In this document: in pieces, positions 50,305-59,143 of the stretch
Position numbering within the stretch: the stretch's first letter is position 1
Layout of the letters: each line of letters starts with the position of its first letter
Source: Plasmodium brasilianum
Taxonomy: Eukaryota; Apicomplexa; Aconoidasida; Haemosporida; Plasmodiidae
Assembly: GCF_023973825.1 (NCBI RefSeq)
Contig: NC_090127.1
Coordinates: 744,001 to 808,000, forward strand
Direction of reading: 5' to 3'
Length of the DNA stretch: 64,000 nt
Position numbers and translations under genes: made by a program
The notes under the pieces: generated by a model
The model's database searches: none
The model's input: the letters and a program-made list of their open reading frames with translations, nothing else
What the model was told of the DNA's origin: nothing

Positions 50305-52209
50305 TGACGAATTTTTTATCTTATTTTTTTTCAAATTAATTGCTAACTCATTATTTTTGTATTTTCCTGGAAACAGAGGGCAGAGAATAATCAGTTCAAA
50401 AATTATACATCCCAGAGCTGAAGAAATGCGGCACCACCATTGTTTATGAAGGAATAGCACAAAGCGAAAAATAAAAAAACAGAATACAAACACTAGACAC
50501 AACAGAAAACATAATATAAAATAAAACAAATATGTAATGAAAAATGATAGACTTCAGTTATCAGCTGTAATTTAAACAAAAAGGTTACTAACACCATAAG
50601 TCCACGTCTGTCTGGAAAGGGTTAAAAAATATAAATAAAATAAAATAAAAAATTTATGAAACCACAATCTATTTTAACAATATACCTTTCCACAGAAGCT
50701 ATTGCGTTCAAAGCGGAAATAGCAATTTTAAATATTGATAATATATGTATATATACTTGTATATACGTATGTATATATATGTACATAGGTATATATATCT
50801 ATATATAAAACAGAACAAAAAAATAAGGAAAAATAGCAGCTGACCGTATAATACATTGAACCGCATAACAGCTCCGGTGCTCTGTACCATCTCGAACAAA
50901 TGTAAGGTATAGAAATAATATCTGTTTCAACTTTTTTTGCCGATCCTTTAGAATTTAAAAAAAAAAAAAAATTCGTAAAAAAAGTGTAAAAAGAGGGTAA
51001 AATGAAGGTGAAATGGAGAATGGGGAAATAAGCTTTTTTTCGTTTCATGATATTTATATTATTTTTGTTTTTTTTTTTTTAATTTTTTCAAACTTATTTA
51101 CCTAAATCGCATATTTCAACTTTAATATTGGAGGCATCAAAGTCGATCTATTAAAAGAAAATATATCGTTTTTATAAGTCGATCCTACTGTATATAAATA
51201 TGTGGGTGTGCAGAGAGCATCATAGGTGTTATTGTTATTACTAAAATATTGTCAGGCTTTAAGTCCCTATGGGCAAAATTATGTTCATGCAAATGCTTGA
51301 CCCCTATGCATATTTGACTAAAGCGTTTTACAAAAGTTGAACATGTGTAATTAAGCTATGTGGATCATTATAGGGGTACTTATGCATATACAGATGAACA
51401 TATCCATGCACATTCCCACTCATAAATATATACATTCACGTACATATATATATGTATGTATATACGTGTAAGTATATATGTGGACATGAATCCTATTTTA
51501 TTCAAATCATCCTTTTTTTGTTAATTACTAAATGATACTTCGCAAGTCGAATGACGCGATGCGATCGTACCTAAGAAGATCAAAAAGGACAAACATAATT
51601 TTACGTTTATGAATAAAAATGAAACATTTTATGCTGCGATATGGTTTCATTCTGGTGCTCTTTATAAAGTGCTATGTTTCTCAATAACATTCAAAGGTAT
51701 TCATTTTTATTTTATTTTTTTTTTTTTTTACTTGTTTTCTCTTTTTTCTTGTTTTTTTAGTCTAATATATTTTCCTAAACTGTACGTCATGTGCTTGAAC
51801 ACAATGTTTTGAATTATAAATCCTTTTTCTGTGAATGTGTAGAAGATTGATTTTATATTTATTATGTTTGTGCTGTATCTCATCTTTCTTAATAAATGGA
51901 CTTCCCTCGACACTTTATTCCTCCTTATAAGAAATAAAAATAAAATAATAAAATGAAACATGGCGTATTACATACTGATTGTGGCACTCGAGCAAACAAG
52001 TTAACGAAGTAACTGGCTGACTATCTAATCAGCTTCCCATTTTTTTTTTTTTTTTCCTTCCTATACCATTTGGGAGATCTTTTGATAGCAACTGCTTCCT
52101 GCGTAGACAAGTCTATCGCGTAATAGACTTTTCCAAATGTACCTTTTCCAATTAGTTTTTCTAATTTGTACTTGGGTTGTACGTTTTTACTGTTCGCTGT
52201 TTTATTCAT
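48885..52209 (-). CDS. GSK3-like CMGC protein kinase, twelve exons
   Basis: Exons (minus): 52209-52067, 51923-51732, 51570-51529, 51317-51242, 51147-51102, 50945-50845, 50611-50593, 50417-50348, 50113-50038, 49759-49677, 49267-49226 and 48954-48885. They sum to 960 nt and 319 aa with all phases matching. Kinase landmarks: glycine loop GKGTFG (21-26), Lys43 in VAIKRS, HRDLKPDN (142-149), DLG (165-167) where most kinases have DFG, activation loop ending YICSRWYRAPELL (181-193) and DVDLWSLGC (202-210). It ends shortly after subdomain XI (CPNERLKIDDVLSNPYF). A Tyr in an activation-loop IPYICSRWYRAPE context is typical of GSK3/CMGC kinases, where it is a phosphorylation site. A 19-nt exon encodes part of subdomain IX. 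By recalled order this may match the second GSK3-related kinase of P. falciparum. Exon 9 uses a modest CCAAAG acceptor. Confidence 0.88.
49409..49550. repeat. CTTTTGTT pyrimidine-rich repeat
   Basis: Tandem TTCTTTTGTTC-type units end in a T run within the intron between kinase exons 49759-49677 and 49267-49226. The plus strand reads as Phe/Cys/Leu/Ser peptides only. Confidence 0.75.
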
Positions 52210-54177
52210 GATTGTTTGATCTGTTCATCGACTATTCACGTAAGTGTAATTAGATGGAAATAAATGTGAGATGGTACTTAAATATATATTTGTAAATATT
52301 TGTATAAATTAATTTGTAAATGTGTATGTCGCGTGCACACTTAAATGAAATAACGCACACATACTTCTTTTGTCGAATAAGTCAGGTAACTATTCGAAAA
52401 ACTTATATTTGCTTATTGAGAAGGAATATATTATATGCTTTTATAAGGCGTATTTTGGAATAGACAAGAATGGAAGAAGAGTAGCCAGAAACAGTTTGAT
52501 ATCGGAAAAAATAATAAAAAATAAAAAAACTTGAACGTGAACGTAAACTTAAGCGTAAGCGTAAGCTTAGAAATAAACAAAACAATAAAAAAAAATTTTA
52601 GTCTACGTTTCTTTACACGTTTCTGGAATTTACGTCAACACGCAATATGGTTAATGAATAAAAAAATAAAGGAAAGGTACAGAAAAAGAGACCTAATTAA
52701 GCAAAAGTTTGTTTGCGAAAAATGAGTAATATTGATACCATTTTCATGTAGGTACATAACACGTTAAGTCAATTTTTTTATTTTCCTTTTTCTGCTCCTT
52801 TTGTGTACACTTTTGTGTACATTTTTGTGTACATTTTTGTGTACACTTTTGTGTACTTTTTTTTTTTTTTTTTTTTTTTTTGTGGACATGCGCAATTTTT
52901 ACTTACACACCTCACCGATACGCCCCCTTCTTTTTTTTTTTTGTATTATTATTCCATTTCAGTGTTTTTGTATCTTTTACCTTTTTGAATTTATTTGCAC
53001 AAACAATACAGCAATATATGTATACATTTGGCCTACTCTTTTTTCTTAATCTGCTTTTAAGTTGAATGTACTTGCTTTGGGAGAAGGAAAGTAAACGTAC
53101 AATTTGCAACAACCCCAGTAGTATATTCTCTTGTATATTTTATAATTATTTTTGACTATTATAAAGGAGTCTTATTAAAATACTAAAATAATAAAACTTT
53201 GAATAATTGTTTCTATGCGTATGCATTTGTTATATTTCAGCACCTCCTATTACACGCACATTAATATTGTGTACATCTACATGTACATATGCACATAACC
53301 ATATATTCAAACATAAGCATATTCATCTACACTTATGCATTTACGCACACAATTAATTTTCACTAAAGAACAGTTTCCCATTCATTAACCTACGCATAGT
53401 GCCACAATGAAACTAGGTAAGCAGCTTCACATTTACAAATTTTATTTACAAGAGGTATGATATTAACCACCGTTGTTCGTTTTACTTATCTAAGATATAA
53501 TATACCAAGGGTACATCAAATAGAAAATGTGTTTGTATGTTCAAATATACATATGTGTGTACCTGATTCGAATTCTATGATACCATTTTAAATTTATATA
53601 TAAAGGGTCAATAGATATAAAATAAAGATACAAAAAAGAAAACATGTATTTATGTTAACCATTTTTCTTTCTATTAAAAAGTATATATATTCCCTTTATT
53701 TAATATCAATTTTTTATTTTATTTTTTTCTCTTTTCCCTTTTTCCACCTTTACCTACATATGAACAGCATCATTTATACACTTTTAACTGAGTATGTCAT
53801 TCTTTAAAATCATAGAAAGTATAATGCTTTAAACGTGTTAGAGATAAAATTAAACTAGATATTTCTGTACTTGCATTTCCGTTCATTCTCATATATATAC
53901 ATACATATACGTATATATGGACGCAATAAGCACATATCAAAAGTGCTGACCTTGGAATTATAATATAAAACTTTTTTTTTATAGTGCAAGTTTTGTTCAG
54001 TTAATATATAGATCTTTTTGCTTTTGTGTATCTTCATTTATATTATTACGAAAGAGTGTAATGCTATATTTACTTGAAATATACATACATAAATGTATAT
54101 ACATGTGTATATATATATATATATATATGCACATGTTGCACATTTTAACAGTCCTTGTTGTGTTTACATGTACTTAC
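52210..54177. other. Upstream region of the GSK3-like kinase
   Basis: This is a low-complexity spacer with a GTGTACATTTTT repeat (52800-52860) and T runs. Minus-strand islands at about 54035-53945 (contains KKIYILTEQNLHY and TFDMCLLRPYI) and 53490-53380 look somewhat protein-like. They could continue the candidate first exon at 54374-54178, but I could not settle the joins. Confidence 0.4.
52800..52860. repeat. TTTTGTGTACAC 12-base repeat
   Basis: Five copies of a 12-base unit (TTTTGTGTACAC/T) run directly into a T run of about 25 bases. Confidence 0.85.
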
Positions 54178-54374
54178 GGATTAGACGAAATTATATTCTT
54201 AATAGTACCGTTGTTGGAATTTTTCCCATTTGGTGTAAATTTAATTTTAATACCAACGAGGGCCGAAGAAATATTCAAGCAAAAAAGATGTAATGCATTA
54301 GTAAGATGAGATAATAATAAAAAGAGTAGTGTGAAGAAGCGAAAATGAACAAAACGGCATTCAAAAAAAGCCAT
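54178..54374 (-). CDS. Candidate first exon of a secreted or organelle-targeted protein (partial)
   Basis: This open stretch of 65 codons plus two bases starts at an ATG and ends at a strong GTAAGT donor. It begins with a hydrophobic signal-like segment (FFTLLFLLLSHLTNA). A Lys/Asn/Ser-rich stretch with no acidic residues follows (GIKIKFTPNGKNSNNG). In Plasmodium a signal peptide followed by such a basic region suggests apicoplast targeting (inference). The downstream exons are not resolved, so neither the mature protein nor its function is known. The plus strand of the same segment is also open but has no matching splice sites. Confidence 0.35.
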
Positions 54375-55190
54375 TATTAACTCTTATACATAACACCCTT
54401 ATCTTAATTTTGATTTTACTGAAAACGCAAGGATGTATTTCATTTTATCACGCACTAGACATAAACATCGTTCTCTCTCATTTTCTACTATGAAAAAACT
54501 GTTCTGATATATTGTTGTGGTATGTAGTATACCCTTGAAAAATAAAAAATGGAAAATATCGCAAATAAAAAAAAAAGGAAAAATTATATTAACACTTTGT
54601 TACTTCCCTTTATAGTATAAGAACCTACTTTTAAATATTGTTATTTATATTAGCGTTCTTATTGTTCTTATTTTTATTACAGTTTTTATTGTTCATATTC
54701 CTCTTATCGTACTTACTGTTCTTATTGTATTTACTTTCTTATCATACTTACCCTTCTTATTGCACTTGGTCTTATTTATTCATTTATTTATTATTTTTTT
54801 TTTTTTTTTTTGTACATTTTGTATTTACAAAGTACTTGATATATGCATGTATAATAACAAAAGAGAAGCTATATTTCACAAATAGGTGGTACATTAACGT
54901 GTTCATTATTGGGTGTATAAAATAACTGTGTACGTGGAAACTTGAATAGTTTCCTTTTTCCATTGTAGCACATATTTTTATTTTCCTTAATATGCAATAT
55001 ATACTTTCAAGTGTTTAAATGTGTACGTGTATATTCATATGTACGTATTATGTATATACGTACGAAATATATTTACGTACAAGAGTACAATTTTTTTCGG
55101 CCATTTCACTTCAACTTTCTTTTCTTCTGCCATTAAAATGTAAGACTGCTTTTTCTTACTAAAATTTTTGGTTCATATTATTTAAAAGTA

Positions 55191-55221
<31 letters not shown>

Positions 55222-55991
55222 TTGTTTTTTAAAAAAAAGCTCCTTAAAAAGAAAAATTTTAATATAATATTCAAAATGCTTATCAATATATTTCCTAAAA
55301 AAAAAATTTAAGCCTAAATTTGCTTCAAGCAAAACAAAATAAATTAAACAATTTTGCAGATTTTATAACAGGAAAATCAAAAAAGAATAAAAATCACTCC
55401 TGTTTCATTTTCCCATTTTTAAAATATCACCTTTTCATAATCTCACATTTTCAGTTTTTCACATTTTCATAATTTCACATTTTCAGTTTTTCACATTTTC
55501 AGTTTTTCATATTTTCATAATTTCACATTTTCAGTTTTTCACATTTTCAGTTTTTCACATTTTCAGTTTTTCACATTTTCAGTTTTTCACATTTTCAGTT
55601 TTTCACATTTTCAGTTTTTCACATTTTCAGTTTTTCACATTTTCAATTTTTCACATTTTCAGTTTTTCACATTTTCAATTTTTCAAATTTTCAGTTTTTC
55701 AAATTTTCAGTTTTTCAAATTTTCAGTTTTTCAAAATGTTGTTTTCTATACATAATACAGTGTTACGAAAGTTTTGAAGGGTCAACATTTTTTTTTTTTT
55801 TTTTTTTTGAAACACTTTTTTATTTTTCATATTGTGTATTCCTTCTCCTTTTGCATGCCACTCGTACTCTCCTTTTCGCGCCATATTTTTAGTCCATATT
55901 TTCATCATTATTGTGCTTCCATTGTTCATTATTGTGTTCCCAATCTTCATTATTCTGCTACCATTCTTCATTATTGTACTCCTATTCCTTG
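54375..55991. other. AT-rich spacer with a 15-base minisatellite
   Basis: This spacer contains T-rich blocks with imperfect TTCTTATTGTT units (54640-54790), several homopolymers and the TTTTCACATTTTCAG array. No convincing gene is seen. Confidence 0.5.
55440..55738. repeat. 15-base minisatellite TTTTTCACATTTTCAG-type, about 19 copies
   Basis: Units of CACATTTTCAGTTTTT (15-16 bases) with variants CATAATTT and CAAATTT run for 0.3 kb. Each unit contains a TTTTCAG string, identical to a good splice acceptor on the plus strand. There is no downstream coding frame that would use them. Confidence 0.9.
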
Positions 55992-56126
55992 TTATTTTTC
56001 TTCCACCCTTCCTCCTTTCGTTATGCAGAAAAAAAAAAGTTTGCTCGAATATATCGAATTAAACCCATATTTCACGTGAACTGTTAATATTTTCTGTGAT
56101 ATGTAGAAATTTACACATCTGTGCCA

Positions 56127-56175
<49 letters not shown>

Positions 56176-57048
56176 CATGTATGCATGTATATATGCTTAT
56201 GTTTGTATGTTTATGTATATATGTGCATGAATATACAGATGTACATATGATTATGCCCCCATTTTTATGCACCAGAGTCCTTACAAATGCATTTGGAAAA
56301 GAACAATGGAAAGGATCCTTTGCATTTTCTACTAATTCATACTTCAATATATGAACGATATTTGTATAGTTTCTTATGTAAACATATATAAAATGTGCAT
56401 GCACAAACCTGTTGTACGCGTTTATATGTATGTATACATATATATATGTATATATATAAATACAAATATATATTTGTATACATATATGATATCCTTTGCG
56501 TGATAAACTAAAACGTAACTCAGACAGTAGGACCGATGAGTTGAATTACACAGACAGGGAACAAATTTTTATGTATGTATTAAGGCACTTTATTCAGCTA
56601 TGAAAATGACCAATATATGGAAAATCTAAAAAGTCGCAAAAAAGCGAAATAGAAAAAAGGCTAACTCGCAAAATAGCGAAATAGAAAATAGGAAAATTAG
56701 CAAAATATCTAGAGAAATAAAAAAAAAAAAAATTGTGCAGGTTAATATTACTAGAATATGATAAGTCAGCAGTTTTACCGCCTATCTGTTCAAACGATTT
56801 GTGAACAACATCTGCTATGATAAATTTTGCTTCTGTAAGGCATGAAAAATATGGGAACCGAAAGGAATATAAGGAGCAAGGAAATGTGTGTACATATAAA
56901 CTTGAACTAGCATCCGTATAGGCATTTGCAGATATATGTATACGTATATATATGTACAAGAATATATTTTTTGTGCAAGTATATATATGTATACGCACAT
57001 ATTTGTATATGCATATATACACACGAATACACGAGAGCTCACATCCAT
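55992..57048 (-). CDS. Candidate small protein, four exons, product not recognised
   Basis: The proposed protein is 72 aa. Exons (minus) are 57048-57033 (ATG, 5 codons plus one base), 56832-56779 (after GCCTTACAG; AKFIIADVVHKSFEQIG), 56331-56285 (after GAATTAG, donor GTAAGG; ENAKDPFHCSFPNAF) and 56093-55992 (after ATATCACAG; ILTVHVKYGFNSIYSSKL, ending EEK and TAA). Sum 219 nt, phases consistent. Exons 2 to 4 have protein-like composition and good acceptors. The tiny first exon is the weakest part. I do not recognise a family. The plus strand over exon 3 is also open, so transcript data are needed to fix the strand. Confidence 0.4.
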
Positions 57049-57182
57049 GTAAATAATATATATTGTGCAACAATTAGTATATGCAAATCTTAGTTTTTTT
57101 TTTTTTTTTTTTTTTTTTTTGCACATTCCACTACGCTTTATAATTCTTTTTTCCTCCCCCTCCAATCCCAAATTACGTAAAC

Positions 57183-59102
57183 ATGTATGTTGAAGAGTAT
57201 AGACATCAAGTAGGTGGACACTGTAGATTAATCAAACCAAAAGATTCTTCAAAAGTGTATAAACCGTTAATAGAAAATGAGTATATTTTTTATGAAAAAT
57301 TAACGAATTTTGGCTCTTCTTCTGCTGAATCGGGGCCATTACATATTCTAAAAAAATTTATTCCCAAATTTTACGGGGTAACAGAAATTGTCGTTGAATC
57401 GTCCTCTTCTTCGTTTTCTTCTTCCTCCATCTCCGATTTGGAAAGTGGATCAGACATGAATGGAAATCAAAACATCGAAATTAGGGAAAAAGAAAAAAAC
57501 AAACAATCACAAACAAGCAAAGAAAACGAACGAAACGAACGAAACGAACGAAACGAACGAAACGAACGAAACGAACAAAACGAACGAAACGAACAAAACG
57601 AACGAAACGAACAAAACAAAAAACAAAAAAGTAAGCACAAATACAAATACATTAAATTGAGTGGAATCGAAGGTGAACTAATTAGAAGGGATTATTTTGA
57701 ATGGACTCAAAGTGGACGTATGCAAGAAGAGGCAAATGATGAAGGGGTTAAAACGAACAAAGATGGAACCAAAACTCGTGTAGAAGAAACTAATGTAGGG
57801 GATGTGTGCATAAGGAAGGAAGATGAAGATTCCAAATTGTTAATAATTCCAAAAAAAAAAAAAAAAAAAAAAGCTGAAAATACAGATACATGCGAAAAAC
57901 TTACAAACAGAGGAAAAAGAAAGAAAAAAAAAAAAAAGAAAAAATGTGTTCCACATATAGTATTAGAAGATCTAGTATACGGTTTTAAAAGACCATGTGT
58001 ATTAGATATAAAAATGGGTAAGAGGCAAAGAAAGATAGGTGCATCTTTAGAAAAAAGAAAAAGACAAGTTGAAAAAAGTTTTAAAACAACAAGCCATTCA
58101 TTAGGATTTCGATTATGTGGTTGTCAACATTATAATAAATTAAAAGATACATTATTTTATAAAGATAAATATTGGGGTAGGAACTTAAGCAAAGAAAATA
58201 TACCATTAGCCATTAGGAATTGGCTATGGAATGGTACTCTATTATATGATGAATTAATACCATTACTATTAGAAAAATTACATCGATTTTTTAATTGTAT
58301 AGTTGAGTTAAGACATTATAGGTTCTGGTCATCTTCACTTTTATTAGTTTTTGATGGAGGATTAAATGATAAAGAAGCTAGATCTAACTCACTTGATATT
58401 AGAATGATTGATTTTGCAAATACTATTTATTTACAAGATAATCCTTCTGTTGATGATGAATATATTTTTGGATTACGTAATTTAATTAAATCCATTCAAA
58501 TTTTAAATAATTCTATTCATAATATTTACTTCTTACCCTATGAAATTACCACTTGCTTCTATTCGGAAAATTATAACATCAAAGAAGTTGGATATCACAA
58601 TCATTTTAGGAAATCCAAGTCGGCCATTTTTGAGAGGCACGCAAAAAAAAAGAAAAAAAAAAATCTCTACGTCAACTTAGAATTGTTAAGAAATACAGAA
58701 AGAGCGGGAGAAAATTATGCATGCGGAGTAACGGAGAACGGGGAGGGAAAAAATAAAAATGATGAAAATAATGCAAATAGGAAAAGTAGTAAACATGATG
58801 CACATAGTAATGATGATAAAAATAGTAAAAGTAGTAAAAATAATGAAAATAATGCAAACAGTAAAAGTTGTAAAAGTAATAAAAATAAAAAGAAAATATC
58901 GTATTCAAGCGAAGCTCGAAGTGGATCCAATTCGAACTGGTTAACCCAGAAATATGCAAACATTTTCGCGGAAAAAAAAAAAAAAAAAAAATTTCAAACG
59001 AACATAAATATAGGAATTACTCTGAATGCGCTTTCAGAAGTCAAACAAGGGTTTCCCTCTGCAGAGGAAACAATGGATGGGGGATTGAAGGGCAAAGTGT
59101 AA
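57183..59102 (+). CDS. Inositol polyphosphate kinase family protein, N-terminal part (open frame to first stop)
   Basis: The IPK superfamily (IP3K, IPMK, IP6K) phosphorylates inositol phosphates. The 639-aa open frame starts with the family N-terminus HQVGGHCRLIKPKD and YKPLIENEYIFYEKL, then FIPKFYGVTE. The catalytic signature PxxxDxKxG is present as PCVLDIKMG (about 270-278). SSLLLVFDGG (about 383-392) and RMIDFANT (about 407-414) complete the ATP/metal site. The layout and the RMIDFANT motif are closest to IP6K. Low-complexity inserts include a NERNERNEQ repeat (about 118-143) and Lys runs encoded by long A tracts. After residue ~600 a 20-base A tract (58972-58991) is followed by a stop at 59100. 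A different frame stays open through this zone and continues for 2.8 kb. I infer one gene with a frameshift here, real or from assembly; see the next entry. Confidence 0.88.
   Translation: MYVEEYRHQVGGHCRLIKPKDSSKVYKPLIENEYIFYEKLTNFGSSSAESGPLHILKKFIPKFYGVTEIVVESSSSSFSSSSISDLESGSDMNGNQNIEIREKEKNKQSQTSKENERNERNERNERNERNEQNERNEQNERNEQNKKQKSKHKYKYIKLSGIEGELIRRDYFEWTQSGRMQEEANDEGVKTNKDGTKTRVEETNVGDVCIRKEDEDSKLLIIPKKKKKKKAENTDTCEKLTNRGKRKKKKKKKKCVPHIVLEDLVYGFKRPCVLDIKMGKRQRKIGASLEKRKRQVEKSFKTTSHSLGFRLCGCQHYNKLKDTLFYKDKYWGRNLSKENIPLAIRNWLWNGTLLYDELIPLLLEKLHRFFNCIVELRHYRFWSSSLLLVFDGGLNDKEARSNSLDIRMIDFANTIYLQDNPSVDDEYIFGLRNLIKSIQILNNSIHNIYFLPYEITTCFYSENYNIKEVGYHNHFRKSKSAIFERHAKKKKKKNLYVNLELLRNTERAGENYACGVTENGEGKNKNDENNANRKSSKHDAHSNDDKNSKSSKNNENNANSKSCKSNKNKKKISYSSEARSGSNSNWLTQKYANIFAEKKKKKKFQTNINIGITLNALSEVKQGFPSAEETMDGGLKGKV
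57526..57620 (+). repeat. 9-base coding repeat encoding Asn-Glu-Arg
   Basis: Tandem AACGAACGA units, with AACGAACAA variants, encode NER/NEQ repeats inside the inositol polyphosphate kinase gene, before its catalytic core. Confidence 0.85.
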
Positions 59103-59143
59103 ACAGAACTAGACCCAACAGGAATAACAGCCGTGAGAGCAGC

